Source of the DNA: Sanguibacter antarcticus
Lineage (GTDB): Bacteria > Actinomycetota > Actinomycetes > Actinomycetales > Cellulomonadaceae
Direction: 5' to 3'
DNA length: 64,000 bases
Assembly (NCBI RefSeq): GCF_002564005.1
Contig: NZ_PDJG01000001.1
Span: forward strand, 2,542,001 to 2,606,000
Below the pieces are notes generated by a model. That model searched no databases. It was not told the origin of the DNA and saw only the letters and a program-made list of their open reading frames with translations. The translations under genes were made by a program, and so were the position numbers. How positions within the stretch are numbered: position 1 is the stretch's first letter; each line of letters begins with the position of its first letter. Positions 18,873 to 26,545 of this stretch are shown here, in pieces.

Positions 18873-19997
18873 TCAGGACACGAGGCGGGAGACCGTCCAG
18901 AACAGCCCTGCGAGCCCCGCGCCCGAACAGACCACGACGCGGAGCCACCCGCTGCGCTCAGGGAGCAGCCGGCCGACCGCCCAGATCGCCCCCGTCACCA
19001 CGAGGACCACGAGCGTCTGAGCGACGTCGATACCGATGTTGAAGGCTGCCAGCGCACCCACGTGGTAGGTGGTGACGAGCCCGAGAGAGCTCAGGCTGGA
19101 GGCAAACCCCAGCCCGTGCACGAGCCCGACGAGGCCTGCGAGCCACGGTCGGATGGTGTCCCCCCTGCCGCAGACGGCCAGCACCGCGGCGGCGACGATC
19201 GACAGAGAGATCGCCGGCTCCACCCAGTGCGCAGGGACGGAGACGACGTCGAAGTAGGCCAGGCACAGGCTCGTCGCATGGCCGACGGTGAAGGCGGTGA
19301 CGAGCCCCACGACTCGCCAGGTGGATGCTCGGGTCACCGTCGAGCCGACGACGGCGAACGTGAGCACCACGAGGAACAGCAGGTGGTCGAGGCCTGAGCC
19401 GACGTGGTCGGTCCCGGTGACGAAGAACGACCGGACCGTCGTACCGGCGTCGAGCGAGATCGAGACCGAGACCGAGACCGTGCCGTCGTCGGCCAGGTGA
19501 CCGGCGACCGCACCCTGGGCGGAGGACAGCAGCACCTGGCTGCTGGAGGTCGTGAAGGACCATGCGAGGCTGACCTGGGAGACGTCGTCGTCGTGCGGGC
19601 CCGTCGCGAGCTGGAGCTCCACGTACTGCGAGGGGTCGCCCTGGCTGCCCTCGGTGGGCGCAGGCCCGGCCCCGATGATCTCGACCTCGAGACCGTCGAT
19701 CTCGATGCGCACGTGGTCACGGACCGTGCCGACCAGGCCTGTCGCGATGACCTGCTCTTGAGCACGCATCTCGTCGGCGTCGACGAGCCCGTCACCCGTG
19801 GTGTCCTCGTAGCCGAGCTCGGTGAAGAGGACCGGCGCTGTCACGACGATGCGCCGGTCCGTCAGGGTCAGGGCGATCGCGTCACCGGTGCTGTCGTGAG
19901 CCGAGGCCGGGACTGCGCCGACGACGATCGACACGGCACACCACAGCGCTGCCGCGGCTGCTGCGAGCCAACGGTTCGTCGTCGGCGCGGAGAGCAC
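18873..19997 (-). CDS. HupE/UreJ-like membrane protein with an exported N-terminal domain
   Basis: A 374-residue protein: signal peptide at residues 1-33 (cleavage near PASAHD), an extracellular domain to about residue 195, then about six helices of the HupE/UreJ_2 type. Landmarks are GSGLDHLLFLVVL, TAFTVGHATSL, HWVEPAISLSI and GLVHGLGFASSL. The exported domain contains DTTGDGLVDADEM, a good match to an EF-hand/dockerin calcium loop. HupE/UreJ relatives move nickel or cobalt, but this subgroup is not well characterised. GTG 19997 lies 3 bases after the YHYH lipoprotein stop, so it is the last gene of that operon. Confidence 0.82.
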   Translation of the reverse strand: MLSAPTTNRWLAAAAAALWCAVSIVVGAVPASAHDSTGDAIALTLTDRRIVVTAPVLFTELGYEDTTGDGLVDADEMRAQEQVIATGLVGTVRDHVRIEIDGLEVEIIGAGPAPTEGSQGDPSQYVELQLATGPHDDDVSQVSLAWSFTTSSSQVLLSSAQGAVAGHLADDGTVSVSVSISLDAGTTVRSFFVTGTDHVGSGLDHLLFLVVLTFAVVGSTVTRASTWRVVGLVTAFTVGHATSLCLAYFDVVSVPAHWVEPAISLSIVAAAVLAVCGRGDTIRPWLAGLVGLVHGLGFASSLSSLGLVTTYHVGALAAFNIGIDVAQTLVVLVVTGAIWAVGRLLPERSGWLRVVVCSGAGLAGLFWTVSRLVS

Positions 19998-20000
19998 CCG

Positions 20001-21122
20001 TCAGCCGCCTGCGGGTGGAGGGCCGCCCGCGCCCGGCCCGTCTGCGCCCGGTCCGGCAGCGCCTGGCCCGTCGCCGCTCGGCAAAGACGCCTGGTCGTTG
20101 TCGGGGCTGGTCAGACCCGACTCGGCCATGGCGCCGACCCGGCATGCCGGAAGGTTCGGAGAGTCGTAGGTGAGGTGGTAGTGGTACACCTCGCCGAAGT
20201 CGGCGGTCTCCGAGACGTGACCGGAGCACTCGTCGAGGTCGTCCGGGATCGTCCGGTCTTCCTCGGGGCCGTAGATGGCGTAGCCGTCGAAGGAGAACCC
20301 GAGGAGCGCCTCGACGTCCTGGTCCACCGCGCAGGTTACCTCAGCACCGGCCTCGTCGAGGTTCGTCTGGATGGACTCCGCGCCGAAGTGCCAGTGGTAG
20401 TAGCCGGACGGGTCGATGTGACCGCCGCAGGTGTCGAGGGCCGGCAGGCCTCCTCGGTCGGCGACCGAGGGCGCGTCACCGAAGATCGTCACGCCGTCGA
20501 GAGCGAGCCCGACCTGGGAGATGGTGGACAGGTCGGTGGGCGAGTCGAGGTTCTCCGGAGTCACCGGGAGGAGCACCTGGAGGTGGTACGTCCCGTCCGC
20601 GGTGGCCTCGAGGCAGGAGTTCTCGGTGGTCGACGAGGAGGCTGCGCCCTCCGCCGGGTCGGTCACGGTGATCGCTCCGTCCGAGCTCGCGAACTCGTAG
20701 CCCTGAGCGGTCATGAGGTCCCAGAAGTTCTCGTCGAGGGCATACAGGCCCGGCTCCTCGCCGTCCCACACCCAGATGCCGCCCACGTCAGAGGTGGTCG
20801 CCGGGCAGTAAGGGCCGTCGGTCTCGACCGTCGAGGGCAGGCTGGACACCTCGACCTGGTAGCACGTGGTCTCGCTGCCGTTCTCCACGGTGCAGTCGAC
20901 CGTCGTCGCCTCGGAGGTCAGGGCTCCGTCGTCGAACAGCGACATGGGGTCCGTGGTGCCTGATCCCTCCGTGGCGCCGGTCGTCTCGCCGGCAGCGCTG
21001 GCCGTGGTGGTCGCGGTCGCGTCCTCGGAGGTCGACGCGGAGCAGGCCGCAAGGACCAGGGAGGCGAGCGCACCTCCGACGAGGAGGCTGCCGCGGGATC
21101 GCACAGGTCGGTTGCTGGTCAT
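20001..21122 (-). CDS. YHYH-domain lipoprotein (copy 1)
   Basis: A 373-residue exported protein. The signal peptide ends in the lipobox LAAC, followed by a Ser/Thr/Ala-rich linker. The C-terminal half has the YHYH-domain landmarks DTCGGHIDPSGYYHWHFG, FDGYAIYGP and EVYHYHLTYD, giving several clustered histidines and cysteines. The tail is Gly/Pro-rich. It would be anchored to the outside of the membrane. The function of the YHYH domain is unknown; the His clusters suggest metal binding (inference). ATG 21122 is preferred because it gives a normal n-region. It lies between its paralogue and the HupE-like gene on one strand. Confidence 0.82.
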   Translation of the reverse strand: MTSNRPVRSRGSLLVGGALASLVLAACSASTSEDATATTTASAAGETTGATEGSGTTDPMSLFDDGALTSEATTVDCTVENGSETTCYQVEVSSLPSTVETDGPYCPATTSDVGGIWVWDGEEPGLYALDENFWDLMTAQGYEFASSDGAITVTDPAEGAASSSTTENSCLEATADGTYHLQVLLPVTPENLDSPTDLSTISQVGLALDGVTIFGDAPSVADRGGLPALDTCGGHIDPSGYYHWHFGAESIQTNLDEAGAEVTCAVDQDVEALLGFSFDGYAIYGPEEDRTIPDDLDECSGHVSETADFGEVYHYHLTYDSPNLPACRVGAMAESGLTSPDNDQASLPSGDGPGAAGPGADGPGAGGPPPAGG

Positions 21123-21179
21123 CTGTCTCATCCACATCGTCGGTCGTCGGGAGGGCGGTCGTGCCGCAGGGTGCAGGGG

Positions 21180-22112
21180 CTACCGTCCGGGCGGAGGACC
21201 GCCGCCACCGGCCTCGTCACCAGCGACGCTCTGGCCGACGAAGCACTCGATGACCTGGTTCTTCTCGGCGGAGTTGGCGTGATAGTGGTAGCCAGCCTCC
21301 TCGGTGGTGTGCCCGTTGCACTCGTCGAGACCAGCAGCCTCGGCGGTCGCGTCGTGCATGTGATAGCCCTCGAAGGGGTTGAAGTGAGCGCCGCAGTCGT
21401 CGAACGCGGCGATGGTGTAAGCGCCGAGGATCGCGTCGACCGGGGCAGACTCGGCGATGACGACGCCGTCCAGCGTCACTCCGAGGTTGCCGGCAGGCGC
21501 GGCGGGTGCGTCGGCGAGCACGGGCGTGACCGGGATGAGCACGGTCGTCGTGATGGGCTCACCGTTCTCGAGCCACTCGAGGGCACCCTGGACGCAGTGG
21601 TTCGCCAGCGCGGGGTCGACGTCCGGGCGCGCTGCGGCCTCGAACTCCTCCGCGGTGTCAGTCGACAGGACGTTGCCGTCCTCGTCGTACATGTGCCACG
21701 TGTCGTCGCCGTACAGCTCGTCGAGGTTGGCGATGAACTCGCCGTCGAGGTCGTAGACCGCGTCGCCGTCGAACCACAGCCCACCGGCATCTGCACCGTC
21801 GGTGATCGTGTCCGGGCAGAACGGGCCGACGTCGTGGCTCGTCGGGTAGCCGGCGACCGTGATGCTGTAACAGCTCGTCTCGGCACCGCCGTTGAGCGTG
21901 CAGTCTTCGGTCGTGGCCTCTCCGGCGAGGGCGCCGTCGAAGAACAGTGCGGTGTCGACGCCCGCGGTGGCCGCCGTCGAGTCGTCTGTCGTCTCGGACG
22001 TGGACGTCGCGGTCGAGGTCGCCGTCGAGTCCTCGGAGTCGGTCGACCCGCAGGCCGCGAGCACCAGCGAGAGGAGCGCACCTCCCACGAGGACGCTGCT
22101 GCAGAGTCGCAC
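21180..22112 (-). CDS. YHYH-domain lipoprotein (copy 2)
   Basis: A paralogue of the downstream gene, about 310 residues from GTG 22112. It shares the segment VLVGGALLSLVLAACGS with its lipobox, a Thr/Ser/Asp-rich linker, the central FNPFEGYHMH and the C-terminal EAGYHYHANS. The start is uncertain: an in-frame TTG at 22190 would add 26 residues, but alignment with copy 1 favours a start close to the signal peptide. It is the first gene of the YHYH-YHYH-HupE unit, with 57 bases before the next start. It has fewer His clusters than copy 1, so the two may differ in ligand. Confidence 0.8.
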   Translation of the reverse strand: MRLCSSVLVGGALLSLVLAACGSTDSEDSTATSTATSTSETTDDSTAATAGVDTALFFDGALAGEATTEDCTLNGGAETSCYSITVAGYPTSHDVGPFCPDTITDGADAGGLWFDGDAVYDLDGEFIANLDELYGDDTWHMYDEDGNVLSTDTAEEFEAAARPDVDPALANHCVQGALEWLENGEPITTTVLIPVTPVLADAPAAPAGNLGVTLDGVVIAESAPVDAILGAYTIAAFDDCGAHFNPFEGYHMHDATAEAAGLDECNGHTTEEAGYHYHANSAEKNQVIECFVGQSVAGDEAGGGGPPPGR

Positions 22113-22308
22113 GGCACGGCCGCTCGTCGTGGGGGCTATGGGTGCGAGGCTACGGGCGGGAAGCGGCTTCTCACCAGAGAGGCCACGCAAAGTTCACCGA
22201 CTTCACTCTGAAGAACTATCCCGACAAGTCACCCCTATCGAGCGTCATCCCTGGCTGCCCCTGGTCCGCGTCCCGTCACCTGTCGGGCGACGGGGGCTCG
22301 TTCAGGAC

Positions 22309-22779
22309 TCAGACGTCGGCACCCTTCACGACCACCGGCACGCCGAGCTCGTCGAGCAGCACGACGATCCGCCGTCGGATCTCGTCGCGGATCGGACGGA
22401 CGGACTCGATGCCCTGGCCTGCCGGGTCCTCGAGCGACCAGTCCTCGTAGCGCTTGCCGGGGAAGACGGGGCACACGTCCCCGCAGCCCATCGTGATGAC
22501 GGCGTCGGACGCTTGCACCGCTTCGGGCGTGAGGACCTTGGGCGACTCGGCGCGGATGTCGATCCCCAGCTCGAGCATGGCCTCGACGGCCGTGGGGTTG
22601 ATCTGGTCGGCCGGGACCGAGCCCGCAGAGCGCACCTCGACCGCACCGCCCGAGAGGTCGCGCAGGAAGCCTGCGGCCATCTGCGACCGGCCGGCGTTGT
22701 GGACGCAGACGAACAGCACGCTGGGGCGAGGCTGCTCCGTCGCGGACGAAGAGGTGGTGGTCGTGGCGGCGTCGGTCAT
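22309..22779 (-). CDS. arsC: Arsenate reductase, LMW-phosphatase type
   Basis: A 156-residue protein with the low-molecular-weight phosphatase P-loop CVHNAGRS (Cys25), the second conserved segment MGCGDVCPVFPGKRYEDW, and a Thr/Ser-rich N-terminal extension of about 18 residues. It would reduce arsenate to arsenite in the cytoplasm, using mycothiol or thioredoxin in actinobacteria. Its ATG overlaps the stop of the ArsR-phosphatase fusion gene (ATGA), so it is coupled and last in the acr3 operon. Confidence 0.92.
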   Translation of the reverse strand: MTDAATTTTSSSATEQPRPSVLFVCVHNAGRSQMAAGFLRDLSGGAVEVRSAGSVPADQINPTAVEAMLELGIDIRAESPKVLTPEAVQASDAVITMGCGDVCPVFPGKRYEDWSLEDPAGQGIESVRPIRDEIRRRIVVLLDELGVPVVVKGADV

Positions 22780-23882
22780 GAGCTCTCCTGGGAGTCGGTC
22801 GTCTGGGCGGCGGTCGCCTGGGAGTCGGCCATCAGGCTGGCGGTCGGGACGGTGAGTGACGGAAGGATGTCGGCGAGCAGGCCGCGCACGCGGCGGTCGA
22901 GCTCGTCACGGATCGCGGCGACGCCCTCGGGCGACGCGAGCACAGGGTCTCCGACCTCCCAGCTCTCGTACCGCGTGCCGGGAAGGACGGGGCACGTGTC
23001 TCCGCACCCCATCGTCACGACGACGTCGGCAGCCCGGACGGCGTCGTCGGTGAGGGGCTTCGGGAACGCGTCGGGCGCTCCGAGCGCGTCGAGGACGGGA
23101 CGGACTCCTGAGTGCACCTCGCCCGCCGGTGCAGAACCGGCAGACCGGACCACGACGGCGTCGCCGGCGTAGCGCTGCAGCAGGGCGGCTGCCAGCTGTG
23201 ACCTGCCGGCGTTGGCGACGCACACGAAGAGGACCTGAGGCCGGTGCGCAGCCGCGCCCGGGCCGTCGACACCGTCTGCACCAGCCGCCCGAGACAGGTC
23301 CGCGAGACGCTGCCGCGCGAACCGCTCGGTGGTGACGACGAGGTGGGTGCGCACCGTCGAGCGACGGGCGAGGGCCGTGTAGGACTCCCGCACGGTGCGC
23401 AGCACCACCTCGTGACCGAGCACCGGGAACCGCTGGACCAGCTCGTCGGCCAGGCGGGTGAGCGTGTGGTCGATGTCCGTGAGCCCGACGGGCTCCGGCA
23501 CGGTCCGGGCCGCATCGAGCGTCGCCGGGGCGAACGCCTCGAGGAGCACAGAGACGGCGTCGCGCATCGCTGGGGCGACCCGGTAGTAGACCCACGTGCC
23601 CCGTCGCTCGGAGGTGAGCACCCCGACGTCCCGGAGGACCTTGAGGTGGTGCGAGACAGTGGGCTGAGAGATGTCGGTGATCGCCGCGATGTCGCAGACG
23701 CACGCTTCTCCCGTGGTCGACGTCGTGATGAGCGAGAGCATCCTCAGGCGCACCGGCTCCGCCAGCGCCTTGAGGGTGGAACCGACGCGCTCGGCGGCGT
23801 CGACCGCCATCGCGTGCGACTCGGGTCCGGGCGCACAGCCCGCACCGGTGCCGGTAGGTGTGGCGAGAGCGGTGGTCGTCAT
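22776..23882 (-). CDS. ArsR repressor fused to an arsenate-reductase-like phosphatase
   Basis: A 368-residue two-part protein. Residues about 30-120 are an ArsR winged helix with the As(III) pair Cys61/Cys63 in ACVCDI and recognition helix QPTVSHHLKVL. Residues about 135-200 form a helical linker found at the N-terminus of some LMW phosphatases. Residues about 215-345 are an LMW-phosphatase/ArsC domain with P-loop CVANAGRS (Cys221) and MGCGDTCPVLPG. The start at 23882 follows AGGAGAAGAG overlapping the acr3 stop. Sensor and reductase in one chain could tie repression to the site where arsenite is made. A separate ArsC follows, so the fused domain may be specialised. Confidence 0.9.
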   Translation of the reverse strand: MTTTALATPTGTGAGCAPGPESHAMAVDAAERVGSTLKALAEPVRLRMLSLITTSTTGEACVCDIAAITDISQPTVSHHLKVLRDVGVLTSERRGTWVYYRVAPAMRDAVSVLLEAFAPATLDAARTVPEPVGLTDIDHTLTRLADELVQRFPVLGHEVVLRTVRESYTALARRSTVRTHLVVTTERFARQRLADLSRAAGADGVDGPGAAAHRPQVLFVCVANAGRSQLAAALLQRYAGDAVVVRSAGSAPAGEVHSGVRPVLDALGAPDAFPKPLTDDAVRAADVVVTMGCGDTCPVLPGTRYESWEVGDPVLASPEGVAAIRDELDRRVRGLLADILPSLTVPTASLMADSQATAAQTTDSQESS

Positions 23883-23892
23883 GACTCTTCTC

Positions 23893-24996
23893 CTAGACGC
23901 TCGAGCTGCGGACGTACGGGGCGGTCGGGTCGCCGACGAACCAGCGGCGCCCGATCCAGAGCGAGACGTAGACGAGGCCGACGAGCACCGGGACCTCGAT
24001 GAGCGGGCCGACGACACCGGCGAGAGCCTGCCCCGACGTGGCGCCGAACGTGCCGATCGCGACAGCGATGGCGAGCTCGAAGTTGTTGCCGGCGGCGGTG
24101 AAGGCCAACGTCGTCGAGCGGGCATACCCGAGCCCGACGGCTCGGCCGGTCACCATCCCGGTCCCCCACATGATGGCGAAGTACGCGAGCAGCGGCAGGG
24201 AGATCCGGACGACGTCGAGCGGCGCCGACGTCACAGCCTCGCCCTGGAGCGCGAAGAGCAGGACGATCGTGAACAGCAGCCCGTACAGGGCCCACGGGCC
24301 GATGCGCGGCACGAACATCTCCTCGTACCAGTCGCGCCCCTTGGCCCGCTCGCCGATCCAGCGCGACGCGAAGCCGGCGACGAGCGGCACCCCGAGGAAG
24401 ACGAGGACGTTGAGCGCGATCTGCGTGATCGAGACGTCGAGCCCCTGGGTGTCGAGCCCGAGCCAGCCGGGCAGGACCGTGAGGTAGAAGTAGCCGAGCA
24501 GGGAGAACGCGACCACCTGGAAGACCGAGTTGATCGCGACGAGGACGGCTGCCGCCTCACGGTCGCCGCACGCGAGGTCGTTCCAGATGACGACCATCGC
24601 GATGCAGCGGGCGAGACCGACGACGATGAGACCGGTCCGGTACTCGGGGAGGTCGGGGAGGAACACCCAGGCGAGAGCGAACATGAGCGCCGGGCCGACG
24701 AGCCAGTTGAGGACGAGGGAGCTCACGAGGAGCCGGGTGTCACCCGTGACGGCAGAGACGCGGTCGTAGCGGACCTTGGCGAGCACCGGGTACATCATGA
24801 CGAGGAGCCCGATGCCGATCGGCACGGAGATCCCGCCGACCTCCATGGCGGCCAGCGCGTCGGACAGCGCCGGGACGAACCGTCCGAGCACGAGCCCGCC
24901 GACCATCGCCAGCCCGATCCAGACAGGCAGCCAGCGGTCCAGGGTGGAGAGCCGGGCGGACGTCGTGTCCACCTGGGCCTCGGTCGCGGTGCTCAT
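23893..24996 (-). CDS. acr3: Arsenite efflux permease, ACR3 family
   Basis: A 367-residue membrane protein with about ten helices that extrudes arsenite by proton antiport. Diagnostic ACR3 segments are GLARCIAMVVIWNDLACGD, which holds the conserved functional cysteine, and FTAAGNNFELAIAVAIG, with the conserved glutamate. ATG 24996 is preceded by GGAGACATC. It is the first gene of the operon acr3, arsR-phosphatase, arsC. A palindromic element about 115-150 bases upstream is the likely control region. Confidence 0.95.
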   Translation of the reverse strand: MSTATEAQVDTTSARLSTLDRWLPVWIGLAMVGGLVLGRFVPALSDALAAMEVGGISVPIGIGLLVMMYPVLAKVRYDRVSAVTGDTRLLVSSLVLNWLVGPALMFALAWVFLPDLPEYRTGLIVVGLARCIAMVVIWNDLACGDREAAAVLVAINSVFQVVAFSLLGYFYLTVLPGWLGLDTQGLDVSITQIALNVLVFLGVPLVAGFASRWIGERAKGRDWYEEMFVPRIGPWALYGLLFTIVLLFALQGEAVTSAPLDVVRISLPLLAYFAIMWGTGMVTGRAVGLGYARSTTLAFTAAGNNFELAIAVAIGTFGATSGQALAGVVGPLIEVPVLVGLVYVSLWIGRRWFVGDPTAPYVRSSSV

Positions 24997-25111
24997 GATG
25001 TCTCCAGTGCGTCGACGGTGCGGGGGCGGTGGATGGGCGAGGCAGGGTGAGGAGTTCTCGTGGGCGAGGCCGTCTGTGTCGCTCGGCGGGCCGTGGCACA
25101 CCGAGCCGTTA

Positions 25112-25145
25112 TATCGAATCGGGTCTATGTTGACACGCATCGATA
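25112..25145. promoter_or_regulatory. Candidate promoter/operator of the acr3 operon
   Basis: Inverted arms TATCGA (25112-25117) and TCGATA (25140-25145) lie 22 bases apart between the divergent acr3 and APC permease genes. Read on the minus strand, the sequence contains TGTCAA and, 16 bases on, TATAAC, a plausible -35/-10 pair inside the repeat. Overlap of promoter and inverted repeat fits repression by an ArsR protein. This differs in sequence from the 13360 site. Confidence 0.4.
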
Positions 25146-25243
25146 CAGGGGGGCAAGGGGCGACACGACACATCACGCCAGCAGCACCGTGCACGGCCCT
25201 TCCGCCGCCCCGCACCGGCGGCCGACCCCGAGGCGACACCTTG

Positions 25244-26545
25244 ATGCGTCATCATGTCCGCGTGAACCTCAGACGATCCCTCGGCGTGGGCGACGCCATC
25301 ATCATCGGGCTCGCCTCGATGCTCGGCGCCGGCGTCTTCGCGGTGTTCGCCCCCGCCGCCCAGGCCGCGGGCGGCGCCCTCCTCTGGGCCCTCGCCCTCG
25401 CCGCCGTCGTCGCTGCGTGCAACGCGACCTCGACCGCCCAGCTCGCCGCCCAGCACCCCACCTCGGGGGGCACCTACGCCTACGGCCGCGCCCAGCTCGG
25501 GCCCTGGTGGGGCTTCGTCGCCGGATGGTCCTTCGTCGTCGGCAAGACCGCGAGCACGGCAGCCATGGCTCTCACGTTCGCGGCATACGCCGCCCCGACC
25601 GGATGGGAACGCCCCACCGCGGCCGCAGCCGTCGTCGCCCTCGGGCTCGTCAACCTCCGCGGGATCACCCGGACGGCGCACGCCGCACGGGCCATCCTCG
25701 TCGTGGTGCTCGTCGCGCTCACCGTCGTCGTCGCTGCAGGGTTCGGGGCCGGCGGCGCGCACCTCGGAGCCGAGGCCGTCCTCACGAGCGAGCCCGACAC
25801 CGTCGGCTGGTACGGCGTGGTCCAGGCCGCCGGGCTGCTCTTCTTCGCGTTCGCGGGCTACGCGCGCGTCGCCACCCTCGGCGAAGAGGTCCGCGACCCT
25901 GCCCGGACGATCCCGCGAGCGGTCCTCGGCGCCCTCGGTGCAGCGATGCTCGTCTACGTGCTCGTCGCGGTCTCCGCCCAGCACGCGCTGAGCACCGACG
26001 GCCTCGCAGAGTCCACCGAACCGCTCGTCGACGTGGTGCGCGCCCGCGCCTGGGACTGGGCCGTGCCGCTCGTCGTCGTCGGAGCCGCAGCCGCGTCGCT
26101 CGGCGCGCTCCTCGCGCTCCAGGCAGGCATCGGGCGTACCGCCCTCGCCATGGCGCGCGAGCGCGACCTCCCGGTCGGTCTCGCTGCGGTCCACCCGACG
26201 ACGGGCGTCCCGCACCGCGCCGAGACCGCCGTCGTCGTGGCCGCCGTGCTGCTCGTCCTCGTCACTGACGTCCGCGGGGCGATCGGCTTCTCGTCCTTCG
26301 GGGTCCTGCTCTACTACTTCGTCGCGAACGTCGCGGCGACGACGCAGGCACCTGCCGAGCGCCGCTTCCCCCGGGTCCTCGCGGTCGTCGGGGCTGTCGG
26401 GTGCCTCGCCCTGTGCGTGACGCTCCCCGTCGGGTCGGTCGTCGGCGGCGTGGTGGTGCTCGCCGTCGGTGTCCTCTACCGGCTGGTCACGCGCCGCGCG
26501 CGGGCGGCAGGCGCCCCATCTCCCGCCAGACCGCACGACGACTGA
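25244..26545 (+). CDS. APC-superfamily amino acid permease
   Basis: A 433-residue permease with about twelve helices. The N-terminal SLGVGDAIIIGLASMLGAGVF is the glycine-rich helix 1 of APC transporters, and the segment LLFFAFAGYARVATLGEEVRDP is the conserved helix 6 region. It likely imports an amino acid or amine with protons; the substrate is not evident. ATG 25244 is in frame with a GTG at 25262 that could also serve. It is divergent from acr3. Its last 59 bases overlap the end of the convergent MFS gene. Confidence 0.88.
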   Translation: MRHHVRVNLRRSLGVGDAIIIGLASMLGAGVFAVFAPAAQAAGGALLWALALAAVVAACNATSTAQLAAQHPTSGGTYAYGRAQLGPWWGFVAGWSFVVGKTASTAAMALTFAAYAAPTGWERPTAAAAVVALGLVNLRGITRTAHAARAILVVVLVALTVVVAAGFGAGGAHLGAEAVLTSEPDTVGWYGVVQAAGLLFFAFAGYARVATLGEEVRDPARTIPRAVLGALGAAMLVYVLVAVSAQHALSTDGLAESTEPLVDVVRARAWDWAVPLVVVGAAAASLGALLALQAGIGRTALAMARERDLPVGLAAVHPTTGVPHRAETAVVVAAVLLVLVTDVRGAIGFSSFGVLLYYFVANVAATTQAPAERRFPRVLAVVGAVGCLALCVTLPVGSVVGGVVVLAVGVLYRLVTRRARAAGAPSPARPHDD

